Shown in pieces: positions 9,049 through 18,046 of a stretch of 42,170 nucleotides of DNA. The translations under genes were made by a program, and so were the position numbers. The stretch is from an uncultured bacterium (GTDB taxonomy: Bacteria; Bacillota_I; Bacilli_A; RF39; UBA660): contig OMVK01000036.1 of the NCBI GenBank assembly GCA_900314465.1, positions 1-42,170 on the forward strand, read 5' to 3'. The notes beneath the pieces are model-generated. The model was not told the origin of the DNA, searched no databases, and worked only from the letters and a program-made list of their open reading frames with translations. The first letter of the stretch is position 1, and every line of letters begins with the position of its first letter.

Positions 9049-9912
9049 TTACTCCCATAAAAGAAAAAATTTATAAATTATTAAATCTTTATTAACATTA
9101 TATTTCATATCATCAACTATTGTATTTAACGTATTTAATCTTTTAGATAATACTTCAATATCACTAGTATTAATTAAATCTAATACTTGTGTTGCATATG
9201 ATATATTACTATATGTATTTGATACAACATCTTCAAATTTAATTGAATATATTTTCTGCATAAGTTTTATTATTTTTTCTATATCTATTCTATCTTTATT
9301 TGATAATTCTTTTGTATTTGCAAGTAATTCATATTTAGGTATATTATTCATTTTGTTTATAAAATATGTTGTTATATCATAATATTTTTCATAATCTTCT
9401 TTTGTTATATTTAATAGATCTAATACATTTTCTAATCCATAATGTAAATTATATATTTCACATCTACTTTTTATTGTTGGTATTATGGCATCTAAGTTAT
9501 TTGTAATAAATATGCCAATTATTCCATTTTCAGATTCTTCAAGAAATTTAAGTATCTTATTAGCAGCTGAACTATTCATTTTTTCTGCTTCATTTACTAT
9601 ATATACTTGATAATCATTAATTATTGGTTTAGTTGCAAAAGTAGATAATAAATAATTAATACTATCTACATTTATTTCTTTATTAGTTGGATTTATTTCA
9701 ATTACATCTGGATTTGTTTTAATATCGATAGTATGACATATATTACAAGTACAATCTTCTTTTCCACCATTCTTACAATTAATTTTCTTTATTAATTTAT
9801 AAACATCTTTATTAGTATCCGAAATATTATTTGTAACAAACAAAAAAGCATGAGAATTATTATTCTCACTAAATGATTTATAGATAATATCAAATGTTTC
9901 TTGTGTTTGCAT
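9049..9912 (-). CDS. holB: DNA polymerase III delta-prime subunit
   Basis: 287 residues, AAA+ clamp-loader fold without a usable Walker A (HAFLFVTNNISDTNKD where GPxGxGKT would be), as expected for the ATP-non-binding delta-prime subunit. A zinc module is visible (CKNGGKEDCTCNIC, about 46-59), plus NEAEKMNSSAANKILKFLEE and the SRC motif (IKSRCEIYN). It works with DnaX (tau) and delta to load the DnaN clamp. It is five bases after recR and three bases before ricT. The tmk and yaaQ/yaaR genes found here in B. subtilis are missing. Confidence 0.93.
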   Translation of the reverse strand: MQTQETFDIIYKSFSENNNSHAFLFVTNNISDTNKDVYKLIKKINCKNGGKEDCTCNICHTIDIKTNPDVIEINPTNKEINVDSINYLLSTFATKPIINDYQVYIVNEAEKMNSSAANKILKFLEESENGIIGIFITNNLDAIIPTIKSRCEIYNLHYGLENVLDLLNITKEDYEKYYDITTYFINKMNNIPKYELLANTKELSNKDRIDIEKIIKLMQKIYSIKFEDVVSNTYSNISYATQVLDLINTSDIEVLSKRLNTLNTIVDDMKYNVNKDLIIYKFFLLWE

Positions 9913-9917
9913 ATATA

Positions 9918-10517
9918 TTATATTTCCTTTCTATCTGATAAAGCTTTATCTAGTGTCACAGAATCAAGATAATCAATATCAACACCAACAGGTATTCCAT
10001 ATGATAGTCTAGAAACTTTTATATTTTTCTTTTCAAATATTTTTTTAATATAAAGTGTAGTTGTTTCTCCTTCGATAGATGGTTTTAAGGCAATTATAAT
10101 CTCAGCATTGGGATCATTACTATCTATTCTATCAATTAAGCTACCAATATTTATATCTTCCGGATATATTCCGTCAATCGGAGATATTAGTCCATTTAAA
10201 ACATGATATTTACCTTTAAAAGTACCACTTTTTTCAAACATAAAGACACTTTTATAGTCTTCAACAACACATATTACATTCTTTTTTCTTGTTTCATCAT
10301 CACAAATATAACATACGTCTTTATCTGTTAAATTACCACAAATTTTACATCTATGTAATTTATTCTTACATTCTACAATAGATTTTGAAAAGTCGCTAAT
10401 TTCATCATCATCTAAATCAAGTAATGATAAAGCAAACCTCTCAGCACTTTTTTCACCTATTCCTGGTAACTTTTTGAATGAATTAATGGCATTTTGTAAT
10501 GGTTCAGGATAAGCCAT
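9918..10517 (-). CDS. recR: Recombination mediator protein RecR
   Basis: 199 residues, the standard length. It has an N-terminal helix-hairpin-helix (KLPGIGEKSAERFA, 16-29), a C4 zinc finger (C57, C60, C69, C72 in CKICGNLTDKDVCYIC), a Toprim domain beginning VICVVEDYKS (81-90), and the C-terminal GIPVGVDIDYLDSVTL. It acts with RecF and RecO to load RecA at gaps; recF is in the same origin cluster. One base separates it from ebfC, the classical dnaX-ebfC-recR order. Confidence 0.96.
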   Translation of the reverse strand: MAYPEPLQNAINSFKKLPGIGEKSAERFALSLLDLDDDEISDFSKSIVECKNKLHRCKICGNLTDKDVCYICDDETRKKNVICVVEDYKSVFMFEKSGTFKGKYHVLNGLISPIDGIYPEDINIGSLIDRIDSNDPNAEIIIALKPSIEGETTTLYIKKIFEKKNIKVSRLSYGIPVGVDIDYLDSVTLDKALSDRKEI

Positions 10518-10518
10518 T

Positions 10519-10818
10519 TTACATCAATCCGCCTAATTGCTTACTATAAGAACCTAATTTGTCTTCGATATCTTTATTTATTTTATCAACAGCATCATTA
10601 AATGCAATTTTAATCATGTCTTCTAAAATATCTGAATCATCATTTGTAAAAGTATCCATATTTTTTAATTTAACACTTTTAACTTTTTTATCACCAGTCA
10701 TAGTTATTTCTACTAATTCTGATTCACCAACATATTCACTTGAATATATTTTTTCTTGTTTTTTTTGTATTTCTTTTTGCATTCTTTGTGCTTGTTGTAG
10801 CATAGCTTGCATATTCAT
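10519..10818 (-). CDS. ebfC: YbaB/EbfC nucleoid-associated protein
   Basis: 99 residues with the family start MNMQAMLQQAQRMQKEIQKK, a beta sheet core (VGESELVEITMTGDKKVKSVKL) and a C-terminal helix ending in a GGLM-type tail. It forms a tweezer-like DNA-binding dimer. It is nearly always encoded between dnaX and recR, as here (12 nt after dnaX, 1 nt before recR). Confidence 0.95.
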   Translation of the reverse strand: MNMQAMLQQAQRMQKEIQKKQEKIYSSEYVGESELVEITMTGDKKVKSVKLKNMDTFTNDDSDILEDMIKIAFNDAVDKINKDIEDKLGSYSKQLGGLM

Positions 10819-10830
10819 AATTATATTCTC

Positions 10831-12411
10831 CTATTCTATATTAACATTATTACCAAACATATCTTCTGCTAAACTTACTGAATCTTGACTTGAATTTATA
10901 TATTCAGAATCATCTTGATATTCATATTTTTTATTTTTATCAAATTTGGATACGATATTTTTAAACTCGGTAGCAGATACAAATATCATACCATATTTAG
11001 TATTATATAAATTATTAAATTTAATTTCCAATGTATGTAATTTTGAATTATTTACTATTTTAGTGCTATTAGATTCCGTTGTAAATAAAACGTTTGTTGA
11101 TGATACAACCATGGGTTCTGAGCTTTTTACTACATAAGCTAAATTATCAGAATTATCACTAATAATTTTTTGTTTAAATTCATTCCATTTATCAACAAAT
11201 TCTTTTTTTAAAGTTTTTGAAGCATCTACAAACGAATTATTTACTCTAATATTAATAAATTCATCACAAATTTTGTAATATTGTTGACTATCTTCCTTAA
11301 TATAGTTATTTATATCTATCTTATTACTAGTAGAAATTATTTCCCGGGAAATAATTTGGTTAATATCTCTACTTGATAAACGATATTTATCATCATTTAT
11401 ATAAGATATTAATTCTAATTCTAATAATAAATATCCATTAGAATTAGAATTTAATTTATTTATTAAGTTATTTAATGAACTTATTAAATCTTTTAATTGA
11501 TTAAAAGCACTGGTTGATATGTTCTTTTTTTTCATATCAATAGCCTTTTGTAAATAATTATCAAGCATCTTATTTATTAACATTTTTATATCAATGCCAG
11601 AAGATTTAATTTTATTTATTATATTTATTAATTCTTCGATATTATTTTTTATTATTGAAAGATATATATTATTTATATCTTCATCAGATACTGTACCATA
11701 ATTTTTTTCAACAATATCTAGCGTTACATCATCTGATACTTTTGATATTTGATCTAAAATACTTAATGCATCACGCATACAACCATCAGATAAATATGCA
11801 ATTTCAGACAATGCCTTATCATCATATTTTATTTGTTCTTTTTCACATATATCTTCAAGATGTTTAATTATTAAGTCTTTATCGATTCTTGAAAAATCAA
11901 ATCGTTGGCATCTAGATAAAACAGTAATTGGTACTTTTTGTATATCTGTGGTCGCAAGAATAAATATTACGTTTTCAGGTGGTTCTTCAAGAGTTTTTAA
12001 AAATGCATTCCAAGCTGAATTAGATAGCATATGTACCTCATCAATTATATAAATTTTATATTTACCCATTGATGGCGCTATTTTGACATTATCGATTATT
12101 TCACGGATATCATCTACACTATTATTACTTGCTGCATCTAATTCAACTATGTCAGGATTAGTCGAAAAATTAAGACAATTATTACATTTTTCACAAGAAA
12201 TACCATCTTTTGAGTTTTCACACTCTAATGCTTTAGCAAAGATTTTAGCAGTACTTGTTTTTCCTGTACCTCTTGGTCCCGTAAATATATAAGCATGAGC
12301 TATTTTATTTTCAATTATTGAATTTTTTAATATTCTTACTATATTATCTTGTCCAATTAATTCATTAAAGTTTGTTGGACGGTATTTTCTGTATAGAACT
12401 TTATAATTCAT
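10831..12411 (-). CDS. dnaX: DNA polymerase III subunit gamma/tau
   Basis: 526 residues. The AAA+ clamp-loader ATPase has Walker A GPRGTGKT (45-52), zinc cysteines C64, C73, C76, C79, Walker B IIDEVH (122-127) and the SRC arginine-finger motif (166-168). The C-terminal third is a low-complexity, asparagine/serine-rich tau-like region. It is the motor of the clamp loader and bridges polymerase and helicase. It heads the dnaX-ebfC-recR-holB-ricT-trmN6-pth-mfd-tatD gene string. A Noc-type 24-bp palindrome lies inside it (11334-11357). An A8G run at 11524-11531 is discussed among the rejected items. Confidence 0.97.
   Translation of the reverse strand: MNYKVLYRKYRPTNFNELIGQDNIVRILKNSIIENKIAHAYIFTGPRGTGKTSTAKIFAKALECENSKDGISCEKCNNCLNFSTNPDIVELDAASNNSVDDIREIIDNVKIAPSMGKYKIYIIDEVHMLSNSAWNAFLKTLEEPPENVIFILATTDIQKVPITVLSRCQRFDFSRIDKDLIIKHLEDICEKEQIKYDDKALSEIAYLSDGCMRDALSILDQISKVSDDVTLDIVEKNYGTVSDEDINNIYLSIIKNNIEELINIINKIKSSGIDIKMLINKMLDNYLQKAIDMKKKNISTSAFNQLKDLISSLNNLINKLNSNSNGYLLLELELISYINDDKYRLSSRDINQIISREIISTSNKIDINNYIKEDSQQYYKICDEFINIRVNNSFVDASKTLKKEFVDKWNEFKQKIISDNSDNLAYVVKSSEPMVVSSTNVLFTTESNSTKIVNNSKLHTLEIKFNNLYNTKYGMIFVSATEFKNIVSKFDKNKKYEYQDDSEYINSSQDSVSLAEDMFGNNVNIE
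11334..11357. promoter_or_regulatory. Noc-binding palindrome (NBS 1) inside dnaX
   Basis: A perfect 24-bp palindrome whose central 14 bp are ATTTCCCGGGAAAT (11339-11352), identical to the B. subtilis Noc consensus. It is flanked by AAATT/AATTT arms. It is coding sequence of dnaX, as many Noc sites in Bacillus are intragenic. Confidence 0.85.
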
Positions 12412-12458
12412 AACTCACCTTCTCGATTGTTATTATATCATATATAATTATCTAAATA

Positions 12459-12884
12459 TCACCTGTTTAACGTTGTTTTAAAGAAATTTTGATAATCTTT
12501 TTTATATTTATTCATTAAATTTTCATTTATTATTATAGTACATTTGTTCGTTTTTGTATAGTGATGATTATCTGAATTTTTAATTAAATAGTAGACATTT
12601 TTTATTCTAGCATTTTTAATAACTTCAAAGCACATATCACATGGTTCCAATGTAACATAAAGATCACATTCACTTAGTCTCCAGTCTTTAATATTTTGTT
12701 CTGCATTTCTAATAGCTATTATTTCAGCATGATTTGTTACATCATATTTATTTATTCGATCGTTATGTCCTTTACCTATAATTTTGTTATTATTAACAAC
12801 AACTGCTCCAACTGGTATATCGCCTGTTTTAAAGCAGATGTATGCTTCTTTAATTGCTTTATTCATAAAATATTGTTTATCCAT
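12459..12884 (-). CDS. tadA: tRNA-specific adenosine deaminase TadA
   Basis: 141 residues. Zinc/catalytic motifs are HAEIIAI (H52, E54) and TLEPCDMC (C82, C85), with GDIPVGAVVV at 21-30. It converts A34 to inosine in tRNA-Arg(ACG). It is slightly short for the family, and the C-terminal helix is divergent (NSDNHHYTKTNKC). It lies between SRP RNA and dnaX, the same order as yaaJ-scr-dnaX in B. subtilis except that SRP RNA is upstream of tadA here. Confidence 0.93.
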   Translation of the reverse strand: MDKQYFMNKAIKEAYICFKTGDIPVGAVVVNNNKIIGKGHNDRINKYDVTNHAEIIAIRNAEQNIKDWRLSECDLYVTLEPCDMCFEVIKNARIKNVYYLIKNSDNHHYTKTNKCTIIINENLMNKYKKDYQNFFKTTLNR

Positions 12885-12894
12885 ATTTCCTCAC

Positions 12895-12974
12895 AAAAAA
12901 AGAGCACACAACTGGTGATTATTATGGCTGCTGCATTCCTGCTCTGACCAGGTTCTAATACAGTTATTGCTCTT
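12895..12974 (-). ncRNA. ffs: Small SRP RNA (4.5S type)
   Basis: An 80-nt hairpin RNA on the minus strand. The conserved apical domain reads ACCTGGTCAGAGCAGGAATG followed by CAGCAGCCATAA, matching the SRP helix 8 internal loops and tetraloop region. The ends pair (AAGAGCA with TGCTCTT) and run into seven U residues (12895-12901), which serve as its terminator. It binds Ffh for co-translational membrane targeting. It has its own strong promoter. Confidence 0.92.
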
Positions 12975-12979
12975 CAAGC

Positions 12980-13009
12980 ATTATAACATAGTATATGTTT
13001 AAATTTCAA
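12980..13009 (-). promoter_or_regulatory. Promoter of SRP RNA
   Basis: Minus strand: -35 TTGAAA (13004-13009), 18-nt spacer, extended -10 TGTTATAAT with TATAAT at 12980-12985. The predicted start is 5-6 nt downstream at the SRP RNA 5' end. Confidence 0.85.
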
Positions 13010-13021
13010 TCTCAAACAACA

Positions 13022-13037
13022 TGTTTCACATGAAACA
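13022..13037. promoter_or_regulatory. parS site 1
   Basis: TGTTTCACATGAAACA differs from the perfect palindrome TGTTTCACGTGAAACA at one central base. The 16-bp parS consensus in Bacillus is TGTTNCACGTGAAACA. Confidence 0.85.
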
Positions 13038-13067
13038 TATTATATTTTTTATATTTATTTTGTTTAG

Positions 13068-13091
13068 AAATTATTTCCCAGGAAATAATTT
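13068..13091. promoter_or_regulatory. Noc-binding palindrome (NBS 2)
   Basis: A 24-bp palindrome with the same AAATT/AATTT arms as NBS 1. The core ATTTCCCAGGAAAT has one central mismatch. Confidence 0.8.
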
Positions 13092-13141
13092 GATTAATAA
13101 TTTATAGTAAAAAGTACGTAATTGTGTCATTATTGTTTATA

Positions 13142-13157
13142 TGTTTCACGTGAAACG
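13142..13157. promoter_or_regulatory. parS site 2
   Basis: TGTTTCACGTGAAACG has 15 of 16 bases of the perfect parS palindrome. It is preceded by TGTTTATA, as are parS 3 and 4 in similar form. Confidence 0.87.
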
Positions 13158-13209
13158 TTAATATTATATTTTCAAAAATCTAAAACGATAAAACGCATAT
13201 CACTCATTT

Positions 13210-13238
13210 TTTATAGTATAATATTTTTTCTTTGTCAA
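13210..13238 (-). promoter_or_regulatory. Putative sigma-A promoter in the parS spacer
   Basis: Minus strand: -35 TTGACA (13233-13238), 17-nt spacer, -10 TATAAA (13210-13215). It would send a transcript through parS 1-2 toward SRP RNA and tadA, a second start for that unit. The -35 falls inside the direct repeat at 13231-13254; the second copy of that repeat has no matching -10. Confidence 0.5.
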
Positions 13239-13254
13239 AGTTTCACATTGACAT
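13231..13254. repeat. Direct repeat copy 1 in the parS array
   Basis: A 24-nt sequence (begins TTTGTCAAAGTTTCACATTG, ends ACAT) repeated exactly at 13391-13414. It contains a parS half site (GTTTCAC). Each copy lies 56 bp before a full parS site. Confidence 0.9.
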
Positions 13255-13286
13255 GCTTTTTTATATTTTCGTATTGTTTATAACAA

Positions 13287-13302
13287 TGTTTCACGTGAAA
13301 CA
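13287..13302. promoter_or_regulatory. parS site 3
   Basis: TGTTTCACGTGAAACA is a perfect 16-bp parS palindrome. Confidence 0.93.
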
Positions 13303-13390
13303 TATATGAAAATAATGTATTATTTTGTTACTTAATATTGTTATCTAGTATTTCTTGTTAATTTATACTTCATTGAACCACTTAGTTACT

Positions 13391-13414
13391 TTTGTCAAAG
13401 TTTCACATTGACAT
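13391..13414. repeat. Direct repeat copy 2 in the parS array
   Basis: Identical to 13231-13254 over 24 nt and exactly 160 bp away. parS 3 and 4 are also 160 bp apart, so a [repeat + parS] unit was duplicated. Confidence 0.9.
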
Positions 13415-13446
13415 TGTTATGCTATTTCATGGTTTATAATTTTGAA

Positions 13447-13462
13447 TGTTTCACGTGAAACT
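13447..13462. promoter_or_regulatory. parS site 4
   Basis: TGTTTCACGTGAAACT has 15 of 16 bases of the parS palindrome. Confidence 0.87.
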
Positions 13463-13490
13463 ATTAATATATATTATATTTATAAATTTA

Positions 13491-13514
13491 ATATTATTTC
13501 CTGGGAAATAATAT
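13491..13514. promoter_or_regulatory. Noc-binding palindrome (NBS 3)
   Basis: Core TATTTCCTGGGAAATA (13495-13510) has one central mismatch to the Noc consensus, with palindromic AT flanks. It lies just beyond the gyrA terminator. Confidence 0.8.
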
Positions 13515-13550
13515 TAAAAATAAAAGAAGATTATTGGTCTTCTTTTATTT
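13515..13550 (-). terminator. Rho-independent terminator of recF-gyrB-gyrA
   Basis: Minus strand: a 13-bp stem (13538-13550 with 13518-13530, 7-nt loop) overlaps the gyrA stop codon and is followed by a U-rich stretch. It isolates the gyrase operon from the parS spacer. Confidence 0.85.
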
Positions 13551-16089
13551 CATTGTATTCATTTGTAGGATTATTTTCATTTTCAATACTATCGTAATCA
13601 AATACACTTACCGTTGAAACATATTGTTCATCTTTAAGATTCATCAATTTTACTCCTTGAGTTACTCTACTCAATTGAGATATCTGATTTATTGGAATTC
13701 TAATAACCATACCTGATTCAGTAATTATCAACAAGCTTTGATTGTCTTTGATTATCTTATGTGCAATCATTGGACCATTCTTCTCAGTTACTTTAACAGC
13801 AAGAACACCTTTAGATCCACGTTTTGTCTTACGATATTCACTTAGTAATGTACGTTTTCCATAGCCATTTTTAGTAATAATTAATAAATTATCATCATCA
13901 TGACCAACATCCATACCAGTACATAAAGCATCATCTAGATTTATTCCTCTTACACCTGTTGCTGTTCTGCCCATTGGTCTAATTTCATTTTCATCAAATA
14001 CTACTATCTTTCCTGATGTAGTTCCTAAAATAATATTCATATTTCCATCAGTTAACTTAACATCTATTAGTTCATCATCATCATGTAAAGTTATAGCAAT
14101 TTTCCCCGATTTTCTAATATTTACATATTCATCAATAGATGTTTTCTTAATTATTCCATTTTTTGTAGCAAATACCGAATATTTGTACGTATTATCATTA
14201 TGAGGAATGTTGATAATTGCATTAATCTTTTCATCTTTTTCAATTTGAATTAGATTAATTATTGGTAATCCCTTAGCAGTTCTACCATATTCTGGTATTT
14301 CATAACCTTTTAATCTATAAACTTTACCTTTATTAGTAAATATTGCAACATAATCATGTGTCGATGAATTTATTAGGAATTTAACATAATCTTCTTCATT
14401 AGTAGTAATTCCTCTAACTCCTACTCCACCACGATTTTGTTCTTTATAAACATCTGCATTCATTCTCTTGATGTAACCTTTATTAGTAACAGTTATAATA
14501 ATGTTTTCTTCAGGAATTAAAGATTCATCTTCGATATAATCTACTGCAGTCATATCGATATAAGTTCTTCTTTCATCGCCATATTTATCAGCAATTTCTT
14601 GAAGTTCATTCTTTACTATTTCTTTTACTTTCTCATCTGAATTTAATATTGCATTATATTCATCTATTGCTTTTAATAAGTTATCTCTTTCTTCTTCAAG
14701 CTTCTCTAATTCAAGTCCTGTTAGACTACGTAATCTCATTTGTAAAATATCTGATGCTTGGATATCATCAAGACCATACTTTTCTATTAATTTAGCTTTA
14801 GCTATATCTTCAGTTTCTGAACTTCTAATGATATGTACAAAATCGTCAATATTTTTAATTGCGATTATTCTACCTTCACGTAAATGAAGTGCTTTTTCTG
14901 CTTCATTAAGATCAAATCTTGTTCGTCTAACGATAATTTCTTTTTGATAATCAGTATATTTTATTAAAATATCTTTTAATCCGAGACATTTTGGAACTTG
15001 GTTATCAAGCATTAAGAAATTTATTCCAAAAGTTGTTTGAACTGGCGTTAATTTATATAAGTTATTAACAATTACATTAGCATTTGCTTCTTTTTTAAGC
15101 GTAATAACTATTCTTACACCATTTTCTAAGTTACTTTCATCATGTAAATCTGTTATTCCTTCGATAACTTTATTTCTTGCTAAATCAGCAATCTTTTCTA
15201 TTAATTCCTTCTTATTAACTCCATAAGGTATTTCATGAATTACTATTTGTTGATGATTATTATGTTCAATAATTTCAACTTTACTACGAATAGTAATTGT
15301 TCCCTTACCTGTTTCATAAGCTTTTCTAATACCAGAATTACCTAGGATTGTAGCTCCAGTTGGAAAATCTGGTCCTTTAACATCTTTCATTAAATCATCA
15401 AGAGTTATATCAGGATTATTAATGACATCTATACAGCCTTTGATGACTTCTCTTAAATTATGAGGTGGTATATTTGTTGCCATACCAACAGCTATTCCCA
15501 TTGTTCCATTAACTAAGATATTTGGAAATCTACTTGGTAAAACATTAGGCTCTTTAATTGTGGCATCAAAGTTATCACTAAAATCAACAACATCTTTCTT
15601 TAAATCTCTTACCATTTCAAGAGATATTTTTGATAAACGAGCTTCAGTATAACGCATTGCTGCTGCTCCATCACCATCAAGAGATCCAAAGTTTCCATGT
15701 CCTTCGATTAATGGATATCTATAACTAAAGTCTTGAGCCATTCTTACTAATGCATCATAAATTGATGAATCACCATGTGGGTGTAGTGAACCCATAACAT
15801 CACCGACAGCCTTAGCCGACTTTCTAAATGGCTTATCAGGAGTTATTCCATTAGAATACATAGAGAATAATATTCTTCTATGAACAGGTTTTAAACCATC
15901 TCTTAAATCAGGAATAGCACGTGATACGATAACACTCATTGAATATTCAAGAAAGGAAGTTTTTATTTCGCTTACAATATCATTTTCAACAATATCTGAA
16001 CCATCAAGTGCTGATACAGCTGTAGAAACTACTTCTTCTTTATCACCATCAGTATACTTTTTTGGTGTTTTATCTTCATTATTATCCAT
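13531..16089 (-). CDS. gyrA: DNA gyrase subunit A
   Basis: 852 residues from ATG 16089. The frame is open to an ATG at 16107, but that lies inside the gyrB end, and the AGGAGG SD (16095-16100) is 5 nt before 16089. An acidic, 40-residue N-terminal extension precedes the GyrA core (SFLEYSMSVIVSRAIPDLRD). The winged-helix QRDR reads HPHGDSSIYD (S108 and D112, the quinolone-sensitive residues). The catalytic tyrosine is in MRYTEAR (Y148). A C-terminal beta-pinwheel with a GyrA-box-like KRGSKG follows. It breaks and rejoins DNA to introduce negative supercoils with GyrB. Confidence 0.97.
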   Translation of the reverse strand: MDNNEDKTPKKYTDGDKEEVVSTAVSALDGSDIVENDIVSEIKTSFLEYSMSVIVSRAIPDLRDGLKPVHRRILFSMYSNGITPDKPFRKSAKAVGDVMGSLHPHGDSSIYDALVRMAQDFSYRYPLIEGHGNFGSLDGDGAAAMRYTEARLSKISLEMVRDLKKDVVDFSDNFDATIKEPNVLPSRFPNILVNGTMGIAVGMATNIPPHNLREVIKGCIDVINNPDITLDDLMKDVKGPDFPTGATILGNSGIRKAYETGKGTITIRSKVEIIEHNNHQQIVIHEIPYGVNKKELIEKIADLARNKVIEGITDLHDESNLENGVRIVITLKKEANANVIVNNLYKLTPVQTTFGINFLMLDNQVPKCLGLKDILIKYTDYQKEIIVRRTRFDLNEAEKALHLREGRIIAIKNIDDFVHIIRSSETEDIAKAKLIEKYGLDDIQASDILQMRLRSLTGLELEKLEEERDNLLKAIDEYNAILNSDEKVKEIVKNELQEIADKYGDERRTYIDMTAVDYIEDESLIPEENIIITVTNKGYIKRMNADVYKEQNRGGVGVRGITTNEEDYVKFLINSSTHDYVAIFTNKGKVYRLKGYEIPEYGRTAKGLPIINLIQIEKDEKINAIINIPHNDNTYKYSVFATKNGIIKKTSIDEYVNIRKSGKIAITLHDDDELIDVKLTDGNMNIILGTTSGKIVVFDENEIRPMGRTATGVRGINLDDALCTGMDVGHDDDNLLIITKNGYGKRTLLSEYRKTKRGSKGVLAVKVTEKNGPMIAHKIIKDNQSLLIITESGMVIRIPINQISQLSRVTQGVKLMNLKDEQYVSTVSVFDYDSIENENNPTNEYNEIKEDQ

Positions 16090-16099
16090 TTTTTCCTCC

Positions 16100-18046
16100 T
16101 TAAACATCTAAGTTTTGAACGTATCCAGCATTTTCAACAATGAAATCACGCCTTGGTTCAACATTATCACTCATCAATAAGTCAAATGCTGCATCTGCTT
16201 GCATAGCATCTTCAACTGTTATTCTTCTTAATACTCTATGCTCTTTAGACATAGTTGTATCTCTTAATTCAATTGGATCCATTTCTCCTAATCCTTTGAA
16301 ACGATTAACAGTAAATGATGATTTGTATTTATCAGGAATATTAGCTTTAACTTTTTCTAGATCATCATCATTTTGTACTAAAACAGTCTTTTTGCCATAT
16401 GTAACTTTATATAATGGAGGTTGTGCTGCATATACATATCCACCTTCAACAACAGGTTTAAAATATCTATAAAATAATGTTAACAAAAGTGTTCTTATAT
16501 GTGCACCATCAACATCAGCATCAGTCATGATTATAATTTTATGATATCTTAATTTACTAATATCAAAATCATCACCAATACCTGTTCCAAATGCAGTAAT
16601 CATTGACTTTATTTCTTCATTATTTAATGCTCTATCAAGTCTTGCTTTTTCAACATTTAATATTTTACCTCTTAATGGTAGTACTGCTTGAGTATTGAAA
16701 TCTCTACCTGATTTAGCACTTCCACCGGCAGAATCTCCCTCGACTATGAATATTTCACATTCAGACGGATCTTTTGACTTACAATCAGTTAATTTACCCA
16801 TGAAATTAATGCCATCCAATGCTGACTTACGTCTAGTTGTCTCTCTTGCTCTTTTAGCAGCTAATCTTGCTTGTGATGCTAATGCACATTTTTCAACAAT
16901 TACCTTTGCAGTTTTAGGATTTTCCATTAAATATCTTTCGAAACCTTGAGAGAAGATATCAGATGCTATCTTTTTAACTTCAAAATTACCTAATTTAGTC
17001 TTTGTTTGTCCTTCGAATTGTGGATCTGGATGTTTACATGAAATAATCATTGTTAATCCTTCACGTACATCATCACCAGTTAACGGTTCATCTTTATCTT
17101 TTAATATTCCCGTATTTCTGGCATATTTATTAATAATTCTTGTCAAAGCAAGTTTTACACCATCTTCATGAGTTCCACCCTCAACAGTATGTATATTATT
17201 AGTAAATGAATAAATACTTGAATTATATCCATCATTATATTGTAGTGCTACTTCAATTACGATATCATCTTCAGAGCCTTCTAAATATATAACATCACCA
17301 ATATTATTCTTATTTTTATTTAGATATTCCACATATTCTTTGATACCACCTTCATAGTGATATGTAGCTCTTCTAATATTTTCAGTTCTTTCATCTATTA
17401 AAGATATACGTAATCCTTTATTTAAGAAAGCTAATTGTCTTAATCTTTCTTCAAGTGTATCCCAATCAAAAGTTGTTGTTTCTTTAAATATTGTTGGATC
17501 TGGATTAAATTTTACTTCAGTACCATGAATATTTTCATCACATGAACCTATTACTGCTAAATCTCCAACTGGTTTTCCACCATGTTCAAATCTTTGAAAA
17601 TAGATATGTGAATCACGATATACTTTTACTTCAAGCCAATCTGATAAGGCATTAACAACAGATGCACCAACACCATGAAGTCCACCAGATACTTTATATC
17701 CTCCACCACCAAATTTACCACCTGCATGTAAGACCGTAAAAATGGTTTCAATTGTTGATTTTCCGCTCTTAGCATTCATACCCGTTGGCATTCCACGTCC
17801 ATTATCACGAACAGATACAACATTTCCTGGTTCAATAGTTACTTGAATATCTGTACAAAATCCTGCTAATGCTTCATCAATTGAATTATCAACAATTTCC
17901 CAAACTAAATGATGTAATCCTCTTGATGATGTTGTACCAATGTACATACCAGGTCTTTTTCTTACTGCTTCAAGTCCTTCAAGTACTTGTATCTCACTAT
18001 CATCATAAGCATCTATTTGTTCTTGTAATGTAGGTTCTTTACTCAT
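16100..18046 (-). CDS. gyrB: DNA gyrase subunit B
   Basis: 648 residues from ATG 18046, chosen because AAGGAGG lies 6 nt upstream. The longer frame to 18070 has no SD. The GHKL ATPase shows [11 protein letters not shown] and DNGRGMP, the glycine-rich lid [15 protein letters not shown], and the Toprim domain [14 protein letters not shown] with [11 protein letters not shown]. The C-terminus ends GYVQNLDV. It overlaps recF by 8 nt (ATGAGTAA), so translation is coupled; gyrA starts 10 nt after its stop. Confidence 0.97.
   Translation of the reverse strand: MSKEPTLQEQIDAYDDSEIQVLEGLEAVRKRPGMYIGTTSSRGLHHLVWEIVDNSIDEALAGFCTDIQVTIEPGNVVSVRDNGRGMPTGMNAKSGKSTIETIFTVLHAGGKFGGGGYKVSGGLHGVGASVVNALSDWLEVKVYRDSHIYFQRFEHGGKPVGDLAVIGSCDENIHGTEVKFNPDPTIFKETTTFDWDTLEERLRQLAFLNKGLRISLIDERTENIRRATYHYEGGIKEYVEYLNKNKNNIGDVIYLEGSEDDIVIEVALQYNDGYNSSIYSFTNNIHTVEGGTHEDGVKLALTRIINKYARNTGILKDKDEPLTGDDVREGLTMIISCKHPDPQFEGQTKTKLGNFEVKKIASDIFSQGFERYLMENPKTAKVIVEKCALASQARLAAKRARETTRRKSALDGINFMGKLTDCKSKDPSECEIFIVEGDSAGGSAKSGRDFNTQAVLPLRGKILNVEKARLDRALNNEEIKSMITAFGTGIGDDFDISKLRYHKIIIMTDADVDGAHIRTLLLTLFYRYFKPVVEGGYVYAAQPPLYKVTYGKKTVLVQNDDDLEKVKANIPDKYKSSFTVNRFKGLGEMDPIELRDTTMSKEHRVLRRITVEDAMQADAAFDLLMSDNVEPRRDFIVENAGYVQNLDV

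Noticed and set aside
11524-11531. A8G run in dnaX (codons near 293), like a programmed frameshift site giving a short gamma subunit
   Set aside because: A -1 shift would end after about eight codons and cut through the oligomerisation domain (III), so the product would not resemble a functional gamma. No stimulatory stem or SD was evident, and A runs are common in this composition.
13393-13440. Second copy of the direct repeat as a promoter (TTGACA on either strand)
   Set aside because: On the minus strand no -10 lies at 16-18 nt; on the plus strand the only TATAAT is 21 nt away and would drive antisense into gyrA.
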